From Nocardioides sp. Root122 (GTDB taxonomy: Bacteria > Actinomycetota > Actinomycetes > Propionibacteriales > Nocardioidaceae), in assembly GCF_001425025.1 (NCBI RefSeq), contig NZ_LMDE01000014.1, forward strand, positions 62,001 to 126,000: a stretch of DNA of 64,000 nt, read 5' to 3'. Below, one piece after another: positions 35,316 through 44,662 of the stretch. A program made the translations under genes and the position numbers. Numbering within the stretch: the first letter of the stretch is position 1; every line of letters begins with the position of its first letter. The notes under the pieces were generated by a model that was not told the DNA's origin, ran no database searches, and was given only the letters and a program-made list of their open reading frames with translations.

Positions 35316-36794
35316 ATGCCCGGCTACCCCACGCAGCACCCCGCCCGACTCGCGCCCAGCGGCACGGTGCCCGACGGCACGACCGAGCTGTGGACCGACC
35401 GCAAGCGCTACCTGTGGCTCATCGGCCTGGTCGTGCCGAGCCTGGCGTTCGTCGCCTTCGGTGGCTACCTGGCGACCGGCTGGTCGGTCTGGTTCTGGGT
35501 CGGTCCGATCGTGATCCTCGGCATCGTCCCGGCCATCGACCTGATCGCGGGGCTGGACCGCTCGAACCCGCCCGACGACGTGATCGAGGCGCTGGAGCAG
35601 GACCGTTACTACCGCTGGATCACCTACCTCTTCCTGCCCATCCAGTACGCCGGCTTCCTCGGCGCGATGGCGGTCGTCGGCGGCTGGGACGTCTTCGGCG
35701 CGCTGGCCGAGGACCCGCTGACGATCGTCGACAAGGTCGGCCTGGCCATCTCGATCGGCTGCATCGGCGGGATCGGCATCAACACCGCGCACGAGCTCGG
35801 CCACAAGAAGGAGGCCAACGAGCGCTGGCTGTCCAAGATCGCGCTCGCGCAGGTCTGCTACGGCCACTTCTACATCGAGCACAACCGCGGCCACCACGTC
35901 CGCGTCGCGACCCCCGAGGACCCGGCCAGCTCGCGGCTCGGCGAGAACTTCTACCAGTTCTGGCCGCGCACGGTCGGCGGCTCCCTGAAGTCCGCCTGGC
36001 GCCTGGAGAAGCGGCGCCTGGCCCGCCGCAAGCAGAGCCCGTGGCGCCTCGACAACGACGTGCTCAACGCCTGGCTGATGACCTTGGTGCTCTGGGTCGC
36101 CGTCCTCGCCGCGTTCGGCCTCGAGGTGGCGCCGTACCTCCTCATCCAGGCCGTCGTCGGCTTCTCGCTCCTCGAGGTCGTCAACTACATGGAGCACTAC
36201 GGGATGCTGCGCCAGAAGGTCGGAGAAGGCGAGCGCCAGCGCTACGAGCGGGTGCTGCCCGGCCACAGCTGGAACTCCAACAACATCGCGACCAACGTGC
36301 TGCTCTACCACCTGCAGCGGCACAGCGACCACCACGCCAACCCGACCCGGCGCTACCAGACGCTGCGCGACTTCGAGGAGAGCCCGGTGCTCCCGACCGG
36401 GTACGCCGGCATGATCGTGCTCGCCATCGTGCCCGCCGTCTGGCGCCGGGTGATGGACCAGCGCGTCGTCGACCACTACGGCGGCGACGTGTCGCTCGCC
36501 AACATCAGCCCGCGCAAGCGGGAGGCGTACCTCGCCCGCTACGGCTCGACGAGTCGAGTGCGCAGCCCCGAGGGGACTGCTACGGCGAGCGCACACGACC
36601 CGGCGGGGGAGGTGCTGGCCGCCCGCTGTCCCGGCTGCGAGTACGTCTACGAGGTCGCCGCAGGTGACGAGCACGAGGGCTTCGCCGCCGGCACCGCGTG
36701 GGCCGACATCCCCGACGATTGGTGCTGCCCCGACTGCGGGGTGCGCGACAAGGTCGACTTCGTGCCCGTCGCGCCCGAGCGCTCGGTGGCCTGA
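35316..36794 (+). CDS. alkB: Alkane 1-monooxygenase AlkB fused to rubredoxin
   Basis: A 492-residue protein. Residues ~25-410 are AlkB with about six TMs and the diiron histidine boxes HELGHKKE, EHNRGHH and LQRHSDHH, plus NYMEHYGM. It hydroxylates medium- to long-chain n-alkanes at the terminal carbon. A ~25-residue linker leads to a rubredoxin domain (CPGCEYVYEV ... WCCPDCGVRDKVDF) with the two CxxC pairs that bind one iron. The fused rubredoxin supplies electrons, so only a reductase is needed from elsewhere. Such fusions are known in Nocardioides, Dietzia and Prauserella. ATG 35316 has AGGAGG 7 bases upstream. Confidence 0.95.
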   Translation: MPGYPTQHPARLAPSGTVPDGTTELWTDRKRYLWLIGLVVPSLAFVAFGGYLATGWSVWFWVGPIVILGIVPAIDLIAGLDRSNPPDDVIEALEQDRYYRWITYLFLPIQYAGFLGAMAVVGGWDVFGALAEDPLTIVDKVGLAISIGCIGGIGINTAHELGHKKEANERWLSKIALAQVCYGHFYIEHNRGHHVRVATPEDPASSRLGENFYQFWPRTVGGSLKSAWRLEKRRLARRKQSPWRLDNDVLNAWLMTLVLWVAVLAAFGLEVAPYLLIQAVVGFSLLEVVNYMEHYGMLRQKVGEGERQRYERVLPGHSWNSNNIATNVLLYHLQRHSDHHANPTRRYQTLRDFEESPVLPTGYAGMIVLAIVPAVWRRVMDQRVVDHYGGDVSLANISPRKREAYLARYGSTSRVRSPEGTATASAHDPAGEVLAARCPGCEYVYEVAAGDEHEGFAAGTAWADIPDDWCCPDCGVRDKVDFVPVAPERSVA

Positions 36795-36804
36795 CGGCCC
36801 GGCC

Positions 36805-38553
36805 TCAGCCCACGACCTCGCGCCGGTCGTCCGGCAGCCGCCGGGTGCGGCCGGCGCGGTCGAGGTGATCGAGCAGCGGGAGCACCACCCGTCGCGTGGT
36901 CCCCAGCCGCTCGCGGGCCGCGCTCGTCGTGAACGGCTGGTCGAGGTCGCGGAGCAGGTCGACCGCACCGTCCACGGACGCGGGCGCCAGCACGATTCCC
37001 GGTCCGACCCGCTTCAGCAGCCCACCCCGCTCGGCTGCGCCGAGGGCCCGCTCGTCGAGGCCGAGCTCGCGGAGGCGGTCGGCGGTCGGCGCGGCGAACG
37101 GCGCCGCGGCCAGGTCCTGCAGGACCGCGTCCACCGCACGGCGTACGCCGTCGGGCAGGCCGGGCGACCCCGCACCGAGCACGCGGCCGTCGACCACCCG
37201 CAACGGCGGCCGGACGAGCGCGCGGACCAGCTCCGGCGAAGGCAGCCGGAGCCGCGCGGCCAGGACGGACAGCGGCACGGCCGGGTCCAGAGGGTGCGCG
37301 CGGGCGTGCTCGGCCACCAGGTCGGGCAGCCGGTCCGACAGGGCGCCCGCGACGGCAGCATCGACCAGCCACGGGCCGGCCGTCAGGTGGTCGCCGCGGT
37401 CACCCTCGACGCGCACGCCGAGCTGCCGCAGCCGGTCGGCGTGCGCCACGCCTCGGCGCCGCAGCTCGTCGGCCAGGCGGGGCGTGCCGTCGGCGCCGGC
37501 CAGCTGTGCGGCCCGGCGCGCGGCCGCACCGCGACGTCGCAGCCGCGGCGGGTCCGGGTCCAGCACGTCGACGCGCCACACCTGGCGCCGGCCGGGGTCG
37601 CGCAGCAGCGCCCGGTCCCCGACGCGCAGCGGCAGCGGGTGGGGCAGCGACAGCCGGGCCAGCCCCTCGCCCAGAGGACGGAACCGGACAGGGACGTCGG
37701 CGGCTCCGACGTGGAGCACCGGCGAGGTCGGCGGCTCGCCCGCGCCGCTCCAGCGGACGTCGACGACGTCGGTCTGGTGCCAGGCGCCCGGCGTGACGAG
37801 CACGCTGCCGCGCGTGAGGTCGTCCGTCCGGCCGCCGAGGTTGAGGGCAACGCGGGCGACCCCGCTCACCGACTCGCGGTCGCGGCCCAGGGCCTGCACC
37901 TCGCGGACCCGGAGCTGGGTGTCACCGAGGGTGAGGGTGTCCCCACGCCGCACGGTGCCTGCGGGCAGGGTGCCGGTGACGACGGTGCCGGCACCGCGCA
38001 CGGTGAAGCGCCGGTCCACCCACAGCCGTACATCGGCGGCCGGATCGGGGTCGGGCAGGCTCGTCACCATCGCGACCAGCGCCGCGCGGAGGTCGTCGAT
38101 CCCGGCACCGGTCCGCGCGCTGACCGCCAGCACGGGAGCCCCGGCCAGACGGGTGGCTGCGACCTCGGCGCTCGCCCGCGCGATCGCGGGTCCCGGGTCG
38201 GCCAGGTCGGAGCGGGTCACCGCCACCACCGCATGGCGTACGCCGAGCGCGTCGAGGGCGGCCAGGTGCTCGGCCGCCTGGGGCATCCACGGGTCGTCGG
38301 CCGCGACCACGAGCAGCGCGGCCGGCACGGGGCCGACCCCCGCCAGCATCGTGGTGAGGAACCGCTCGTGCCCCGGCACGTCGACGAAGGCGACCTCGCC
38401 GACCTCGGGCCACTCGGTCCAGCAGTAGCCGAGCTCGATCGTCAGCCCGCGCCGGCGCTCCTCGGCCAGCCGGTCGGGGTGGGTGCCGGTGAGCGCCTCG
38501 ACGAGGGCGGACTTGCCGTGGTCGACGTGACCGGCGGTGGCCACGACGTGCAT
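36805..38553 (-). CDS. selB: Selenocysteine-specific elongation factor SelB
   Basis: A 582-residue translational GTPase that carries Sec-tRNA to UGA codons marked by a SECIS hairpin. The GTP domain starts AGHVDHGKS, with RGLTIELGY (G2 region) and DVPGHERFLTTML (G3); the G4 site reads TRSD instead of NKxD. EF-Tu-like beta-barrels follow, then C-terminal winged helices (the last, near the end, RRVVLPLLDHLDRAGRTRRL) that bind SECIS RNA. The ATG overlaps the selA stop by one base (TGATG). Its end lies 10 bases from the convergent alkB stop. Confidence 0.96.
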   Translation of the reverse strand: MHVVATAGHVDHGKSALVEALTGTHPDRLAEERRRGLTIELGYCWTEWPEVGEVAFVDVPGHERFLTTMLAGVGPVPAALLVVAADDPWMPQAAEHLAALDALGVRHAVVAVTRSDLADPGPAIARASAEVAATRLAGAPVLAVSARTGAGIDDLRAALVAMVTSLPDPDPAADVRLWVDRRFTVRGAGTVVTGTLPAGTVRRGDTLTLGDTQLRVREVQALGRDRESVSGVARVALNLGGRTDDLTRGSVLVTPGAWHQTDVVDVRWSGAGEPPTSPVLHVGAADVPVRFRPLGEGLARLSLPHPLPLRVGDRALLRDPGRRQVWRVDVLDPDPPRLRRRGAAARRAAQLAGADGTPRLADELRRRGVAHADRLRQLGVRVEGDRGDHLTAGPWLVDAAVAGALSDRLPDLVAEHARAHPLDPAVPLSVLAARLRLPSPELVRALVRPPLRVVDGRVLGAGSPGLPDGVRRAVDAVLQDLAAAPFAAPTADRLRELGLDERALGAAERGGLLKRVGPGIVLAPASVDGAVDLLRDLDQPFTTSAARERLGTTRRVVLPLLDHLDRAGRTRRLPDDRREVVG

Positions 38554-39863
38554 CAGCCCGGCTCCTCCGTCGCAGCAGCGACGCGTCGTACGGCGTCGGC
38601 GACCGCGTCGTCCTCGGACGGGTCGACGGCGAGGAGGTCGAGCAGCAGCCGGCCGCGCTCGAGGCGTCCGACGACGGGGAGGTCGAGGGCGCGCAGCGGC
38701 TCGGCGAGGCGCTCGGGCAGCGCGACCGCGGCACTGGGGAGCACGACCTCCGGTGCACCGCCGCCGCCCACCGCGCCGTCGCTGTCGACGACGGAGGCCT
38801 CGAGGCCCGCGGGGAGCGCCGCGACGATCGCCGCCGCACGCGTGCGCAGGTCGGCGACGGACCGTGCGAGCGCCGCCGCCACCGGCGGGACCGGGCCGGC
38901 GAGGGTCGCCTCGAGCGCGGCGAGGGTGAGCTTGTCGACGCGCAGCGCCCGCGCGAAGGGGTCGCGCCGGAGCCGCTCGACGAGCGCCGACCGGCCGAGC
39001 AGCAGGCCGCTCTGCGGTCCACCGAGCAGCTTGTCCCCGGACGCGGTCACCAGGTCCGCGCCCGCGCGCAGGGTGCTGGCCGCGTCGGGCTCGTCGGGCA
39101 GCCGCGGGTGCGGCGCCAGCAGGCCAGAGCCGATGTCGACGACCAGGGGCGCGTCGAGCCCGGCGAGCCCGGCGACCGGCACCGAGGAGGTGAAGCCGCG
39201 GACGGCGAAGTTCGAGGGGTGCACCTTGAGGACGAACGCCGTGGTCTCGTCGACGGCCTCGGCGTAGTCCTCGAGCCGCACCCGGTTCGTCGTGCCCACC
39301 TCGCGCAGGCGGGCGCCGACCGACTCCATCAGCTCGGGGATCCGGAAGCCGTCGCCGATCTCGACGAGCTCGCCGCGGGCGATGACGACCGAGCCGCCGT
39401 CGCGGCACAGCACCCGGGTGACCAGCGCGAGGGCGGCGGCGCCGTTGTTGACGACGTGGACCGCCTCGGCGTCCGGGACTGCGGCCGCGAGGGCCTCGAG
39501 GGTGCCGCGACCACGACGGCCGCGCCGGGCAGTCGCGAGGTCGAGCTCGACGTCAGTGGCGCCGGCGGAGGTGCGCAGCGCGTCGGCCGCCGCGGCGGAC
39601 AGCGGCGCCCGGCCGAGGTTGGTGTGCACGACCACCCCGGTGGCGTTGACGACCCGACGCAGGGTCGTGGCCGAGGCCGGCAGGGCGGCGACGGCGAGGT
39701 CGGCGACCTGCTCGGGGGCCACCGCGCCGTCGCGGCACCGCTGCTGGGCAGCCACCACGGCCTGCTTCACGAGCGCGGGCCCGAGCCGGTCCGCGGCCTC
39801 GCGCAGGCGGGGGTCCGCGAGGAGGTGGTCGGTGCGCGGGACCGCCCGTCTGGGATCCGACAC
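38553..39863 (-). CDS. selA: L-seryl-tRNA(Sec) selenium transferase SelA
   Basis: A 436-residue PLP enzyme that converts Ser-tRNA(Sec) to Sec-tRNA(Sec) with selenophosphate. It has the N-terminal tRNA-binding region, RRVVNATGVVVHTNLGRAPL, and the PLP lysine in SGDKLLGGPQSG near residue 295. GTG (39863-39861) has GCAGGAGGGG directly upstream. Only 22 bases separate it from the 3' end of tRNA-Sec, so selC-selA-selB appear to be one transcript. Confidence 0.96.
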   Translation of the reverse strand: MSDPRRAVPRTDHLLADPRLREAADRLGPALVKQAVVAAQQRCRDGAVAPEQVADLAVAALPASATTLRRVVNATGVVVHTNLGRAPLSAAAADALRTSAGATDVELDLATARRGRRGRGTLEALAAAVPDAEAVHVVNNGAAALALVTRVLCRDGGSVVIARGELVEIGDGFRIPELMESVGARLREVGTTNRVRLEDYAEAVDETTAFVLKVHPSNFAVRGFTSSVPVAGLAGLDAPLVVDIGSGLLAPHPRLPDEPDAASTLRAGADLVTASGDKLLGGPQSGLLLGRSALVERLRRDPFARALRVDKLTLAALEATLAGPVPPVAAALARSVADLRTRAAAIVAALPAGLEASVVDSDGAVGGGGAPEVVLPSAAVALPERLAEPLRALDLPVVGRLERGRLLLDLLAVDPSEDDAVADAVRRVAAATEEPG

Positions 39864-39885
39864 CCACCCCTCCTGCTGTCACGTG

Positions 39886-39980
39886 TGGCGGAGGCGGACG
39901 GGAATCGAACCCGCCTGGCCCAGGTGCTGGGCCACAACGGTTTTGAGGACCGCGTCCGTCACCAGACGAGAACCGCCTCC
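39886..39980 (-). tRNA. selC: tRNA-Sec (TCA anticodon)
   Basis: Read on the minus strand, the 8-bp acceptor GGAGGCGG pairs with CCGCCTCC. The anticodon loop is CCTCAAA (anticodon TCA for UGA). A long variable arm (GGCCCAG-CACC-TGGGCC) and T arm CGGG-TTCGATT-CCCG follow, then G73 and an encoded CCA. The 95-nt length, long acceptor and large extra arm are the marks of bacterial Sec-tRNA. Confidence 0.95.
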
Positions 39981-39986
39981 TCGATC

Positions 39987-39992
39987 ACCCTA
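39987..39992 (-). promoter_or_regulatory. TAGGGT -10 box of selC-selA-selB
   Basis: On the minus strand TAGGGT lies 6 bases before the first base of tRNA-Sec, fitting a promoter that starts at the tRNA. No clear -35 box was found. Confidence 0.5.
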
Positions 39993-40096
39993 GCCGTGCG
40001 TGCCCGCGGTCCCGTCCGGCGACATACGCCGGGTTGGCGCGGACCCGCCCCGCCGTTCATGGCACCGACCCGCGGTCGGAGTCACGAACCACGACC

Positions 40097-40102
40097 TACA
40101 TT
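40097..40102 (+). promoter_or_regulatory. TACATT -10 box, leaderless promoter of selD
   Basis: TACATT ends 6 nt before GTG 40109 and there is no ribosome binding site. It is divergent from the selC promoter, about 105 bases away. Confidence 0.55.
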
Positions 40103-40108
40103 GGCCGG

Positions 40109-41143
40109 GTGACCCTCGAGGAGAGCACCGCGATCCGCCTGACCCAGTACGCCGCGGGCGGGGGGTGCGCCTGCAAGGTGCCGCCCGGCGAGCTGGAGCG
40201 GGTCCTCGGCGGCCTGCCCGGTGGCCGGGCCGGCAGCACCGGGCACGGCGAACCGGGCGAGCTCGTCGTCGGCGTCGAGCACGGCGACGACGCCGCCGCG
40301 GTCCGGATCCACCCGGCGGCCGACGGCACCGGCCGGGTCGTCATCCTCACCACCGACTTCTTCACCCCCGTGGTCGACGACCCCTATGACTGGGGCCGGA
40401 TCGCCGCCACCAACGCACTGTCCGACGTCTACGCCATGGGCGGCACCCCGGTCGTCGGGGTCAACCTCCTCGGCTGGCCTCGCGACCGGCTGCCCTTCGA
40501 GCTCGCCGCCGAGGTGATGCGCGGCGGGGCCGAGGCGTGCGCCGAGGCGGGCGCGCACCTGGCCGGGGGGCACAGCATCGACGACCCGGAGCCGAAGTAC
40601 GGCCTGGCCGTCACCGGCCTCGCCGACCCCGAGCGGCTGCTGCGCAACGACGCCGCCCGGGCCGGACTGCCGCTGACCCTCACCAAGCCGCTCGGCCTCG
40701 GCATCCTCAACAACCGGCACAAGTCCACCGGCGAACGCTTCGAGGAGGCGATCGCGGTGATGAGCACGCTCAACAAGGACGCCTCGACCGCCGCGGTCGG
40801 CGCCGGCCTGCGGGCGGCCACCGACGTCACCGGGTTCGGCCTGCTCGGCCACCTGATGAAGATGATGCGGGCGAGCGGCACGAGCGCGGTCGTCGACGCC
40901 GCCGCGGTGCCGTACGTCGACGGCGCGCGGCGCTCGCTGGCCGAGGGGTTCGTGCCGGGCGGCAGCCGCCGCAACCTCGACTGGGTCCGGCCGCACCTCG
41001 ACTCCGACGTCGACGAGGACGAGATGCTGCTCCTCGCGGACGCGCAGACCTCCGGCGGCCTGCTCGTCGTCGGCGAGCTTCCCGGGCACCCCGTGATCGG
41101 CGAGGTGGTGCCGCGCGGCGACACGGTGCTCCGCGTCCGGTGA
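40109..41143 (+). CDS. selD: Selenide, water dikinase SelD (selenophosphate synthetase)
   Basis: A 344-residue enzyme that makes selenophosphate from selenide and ATP. GGGCACKVPP near the N-terminus carries the catalytic Cys/Lys pair (some SelD have Sec here; this one has Cys). VGVEHGDDAAAVRI, TTDFFTPVVDDPYDWGRIAATNALSDVYAMGG and LAGGHSIDDPEPKYGLAVTG are typical. GTG 40109 is chosen over the upstream ATG because the family N-terminus begins there and a TACATT box lies 6 nt before it. It supplies selenium to SelA and hence to the formate dehydrogenase downstream. Confidence 0.95.
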   Translation: MTLEESTAIRLTQYAAGGGCACKVPPGELERVLGGLPGGRAGSTGHGEPGELVVGVEHGDDAAAVRIHPAADGTGRVVILTTDFFTPVVDDPYDWGRIAATNALSDVYAMGGTPVVGVNLLGWPRDRLPFELAAEVMRGGAEACAEAGAHLAGGHSIDDPEPKYGLAVTGLADPERLLRNDAARAGLPLTLTKPLGLGILNNRHKSTGERFEEAIAVMSTLNKDASTAAVGAGLRAATDVTGFGLLGHLMKMMRASGTSAVVDAAAVPYVDGARRSLAEGFVPGGSRRNLDWVRPHLDSDVDEDEMLLLADAQTSGGLLVVGELPGHPVIGEVVPRGDTVLRVR

Positions 41144-41269
41144 CCCACCCCCGCAGGTGGTGGACCGCGCTAGGAAGGGGTCGTAGGTTCGTCACCAGAG
41201 CATGAGCGGAGCATGGCGTGGCACCCCTCGGGGTACCCCGCAGGTGCACGACAGTGACCAGGAGGCACG

Positions 41270-44200
41270 GTGACGGAGCAGGCGGCACGCACGAAGCGCT
41301 CCCTCCTGCCGTGGCCGGTCCTGCGCCAGCTCGCGGACGGCGACATCCTCGGCCGTGGACGTTCCGTCCGGTCGAGGAAGACCGACGAGGTCGAGCCGCG
41401 CACCGCGACCGCGGACCGCGTCGCCCGCAGCGTGTGCCCCTACTGCGCGGTCGGTTGCGGCCAGAACGTGTTCGTCAAGGACGACAAGGTCGTGCAGATC
41501 GAGGGCGACCCCGACAGCCCGGTCAACCGCGGCCGGCTCTGCCCGAAGGGCTCGGCCAGCAAGAACCTCGTCACCAGCGAGCTGCGCCAGACCACGGTGA
41601 AGTACCGCCGCCCCTACGGCACGGAGTGGGAGGAGCTCGACCTCCACACCGCGATGGACATGGTGGCCGACCGCGTGGTCAGGACGCGCCGCGACTCCTG
41701 GCAGGACTTCGACGAGCACGACCGCAAGGTCCGGCGCACGATGGGGATCGCCAGCCTCGGCGGCGCGACGCTGGACAACGAGGAGAACTACCTCATCAAG
41801 AAGCTCTTCACCGCGATGGGCGCCATCCAGATCGAGAACCAGGCGCGTATTTGACACTCCGCCACCGTCCCCGGTCTGGGGACCAGCTTCGGACGCGGCG
41901 GCGCCACCGGCTACACGGCCGACCTGGCCAACGCTGACTGCATCGTCATCCAGGGCTCCAACATGGCCGAGGCCCACCCGGTGGGCTTCCAGTGGGTCGT
42001 GGAGGCGAAGAAGCGCGGCGCGCGGATCATCCACGTCGACCCGCGGTTCACGCGCACCAGCGCGCTGGCCCACCAGCACGTGCCGATCCGCGTCGGCAGC
42101 GACATCGCGTTCCTCGGCGGCATCATCAACTACGTCCTCGAGAACGAGCTGGACTTCCGCGACTACGTCGTCAACTACACCAACGCGGCGACGATCGTCA
42201 GCGAGGACTTCCAGGACACCGACGACCTCGACGGGCTGTTCTCCGGCTTCGACCCCGAGACCCGGACCTATGACCCGACGAGCTGGCAGTACGCCTCGGA
42301 GGACGACGGCGGGGAGCAGCACCGCTCGCAGGCGAGCACCTCCGGCGACCACGTGGAGCACCGCGACACCGCCGCCGGGATGCAGCACGAGTCGCACGGG
42401 CACACAGCCAGCGCCCACCCGCCGCGCGACGAGACGCTCCAGCACCCCCGCTGCGTCTTCCAGGTTCTCAAGCGGCACTACGCCCGCTACACCCCCGAGG
42501 TCGTCGAGCAGGTCTGCGGCGTCTCGCCCGAGGACTTCCTCGCGGTGTGCCGGGCGTGGACGGAGAACTCCGGGCGGGAGCGCACCACCGCGCTGGTCTA
42601 CAGCGTCGGCTGGACCCAGCACAGCGTCGGCGTGCAGTACATCCGCGCCGGCGCCATCCTCCAGCTCCTGCTCGGCAACATGGGTCGTCCCGGCGGCGGC
42701 ATCATGGCGCTGCGCGGCCACGCCAGCATTCAGGGCTCGACCGACATCCCGACGCTCTTCAACATCCTCCCGGGCTATCTCCCGATGCCCAACGCGGCCA
42801 GCCACCAGACCCTCACCGACTGGATCGACAGCGTCCGCAACCCGGGCGCGAAGGGCTTCTGGGCCAACGCCGGTGCCTACGGCGTCAACCTGCTCAAGGC
42901 CTACTGGGGCGACGCGGCGACGCCGGACAACGACTTCTGCTTCGACTACATGCCGCGCATCACCGGCGACCACGGGACCTATCGCACCGTGCTCGACATG
43001 ATCGACGGCAAGGTCAAGGGCTACTTCCTGCTCGGGCAGAACCCCGCCGTCGGCTCCGCGCACGGCCGCGCCCAGCGCCTCGGCATGGCCAACCTCGACT
43101 GGCTGGTGGTCCGCGACCTGTTCGCGATCGAGAGCGCGACCTTCTGGAAGGACGCGCCCGAGATCGAGACCGGCGAGATCGTGACCGAGGAGTGCGCCAC
43201 CGAGGTGTTCCTGTTCCCGGCCGCTTCCCACGTGGAGAAGGAGGGCACCTTCACCCAGACGCAGCGGATGCTGCAGTGGCGGGAGAAGGCGGTCGAGCCG
43301 CCGGGCGACGCGACGTCCGAGCTCTGGTTCTTCTACCACCTCGGCCGGATGGTCCGGGAGCGGCTGGCGGACTCCTCCGACGAGCGCGACCGCCCGGTCC
43401 TCGACCTCGCGTGGGACTACCCGCTCCACGGCGACCCCGAGCAGGTGGCCGCCGGCTGGGGCGAGCCCAGCGCGGAGGCGGTGCTCAAGGAGATCAACGG
43501 CTTCGAGGTCGCCACCGGGCGTCCGCTGTCGTCGTTCACCGAGATGAAGGACGACGGCTCCACGCTCGGCGGCTGCTGGATCTACACCGGCGTGTACGCC
43601 GACGGCGTCAACCAGGCCGCGCGCCGCAAGTCCCGCCACGAGCAGTCGCCCGTCGCCCCGGAGTGGGGCTGGGCGTGGCCGCTGAACCGCCGCATCCTCT
43701 ACAACCGCGCGTCCGCCGACCCCGAGGGTCGGCCGTGGAGCGAGCGCAAGGCCTACGTCTGGTGGGACCCGGAGAAGGGCGAGGCCGGGGAGTGGGTCGG
43801 CGACGACGTGCCCGACTTCGAGAAGACCAAGCCGCCGTCCTACCGCGCTCCCGAGGGCTCCGACGGCGTCGCGGCCATCGAGGGCATCGACCCGTTCATC
43901 ATGCAGGGCGACGGGAAGGGCGCGCTCTACGTCCCGCAGGGCCTGGTCGACGGCCCGATGCCGACGCACTACGAGCCGGTCGAGTCACCGTTCCGCAACC
44001 TCCTGCACGGCCAGCAGGCCAACCCGACGCGCAAGGAGTACCGCCGCGCGGACAACCCGCTCAACCCCGTGCCCGAGGACGGGCGACCCGACGTCTTCCC
44101 GTTCGTGTTCACCACCAGCCGGCTCACCGAGCACCACACGGCCGGCGGGATGAGCCGCTACCTCGAGCACCTGGCCGAGCTGCAGCCCGAGATGTTCGTC

Positions 44201-44662
44201 GAGGTGTCGCCGCAGCTCGCCGCCGAGCGCGGCCTCGAGCACATGGGCTGGTGCCACGTCATCACCGCGCGCTCCGCCATCGAGGGCCGCGTCATGGTCA
44301 CCGAGCGACTGCGCCCCCTGCGCGTCGAGGGCCGCACCGTCCACCAGGTCTGGATGCCCTACCACTGGGGCCAGGGCGGCCTGGTGAGCGGCGACTCGGC
44401 CAACGACCTGTTCGGCATCTCGCTCGACCCCAACGTGCTGATCCAGGAGAGCAAGGTCGGCACCTGCGACGTGCAGCCGGGGCGGCGGCCCACGGGTCGG
44501 GCGCTCCGCGACTACGTCGAGGGGTACGCCACCCGCTCGGGCGCCGTCGACGAGGTCTCGACCCCGATCGTGACCGCCTCCTCCGACGCCGTACGCCGCT
44601 CGCAGGAGGCCCAGGACGAGGGCAAGGACCAGCACGCCCCGCACCAGGTGGAGGACCAGTGA
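41270..44662 (+). CDS. fdhA: Formate dehydrogenase catalytic subunit, selenoprotein (UGA = Sec195)
   Basis: An 1130-residue FdnG/FdhA-type molybdopterin enzyme that oxidises formate to CO2. GTG 41270 follows CAGGAGGC. A [4Fe-4S] motif (CPYCAVGCGQ ... GRLCPKGS) opens the domain. An in-frame TGA at 41852-41854 falls where E. coli FdnG has Sec: context ENQARI-U-HSATV. The frame continues without a break to 44662. The C-terminal pterin-binding domain has SRLTEHHTAGGMSRYL and GTCDVQPG. No twin-arginine signal is visible, so a cytoplasm-facing enzyme is inferred. Residues near 345-390 form a His-rich insert absent from E. coli FdnG. It overlaps fdhB by 4 bases. Confidence 0.95.
41852..41883 (+). 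promoter_or_regulatory. Sec UGA codon and bacterial SECIS hairpin
   Basis: The UGA is followed by 18 bases and then GGTCT (41873-41877), the loop of a hairpin with arms GTCCCC (41867-41872) and GGGGAC (41878-41883). In E. coli fdhF the GGUCU of the SECIS loop also begins 18 bases after UGA. SelB recognises this hairpin and delivers Sec-tRNA. Confidence 0.9.

Noticed and set aside
41270..41963. fdhA as a pseudogene or two separate genes because of the TGA
   Set aside because: The TGA lies at the known Sec position, a SECIS hairpin follows at the right distance, and selA, selB, selC and selD are adjacent.
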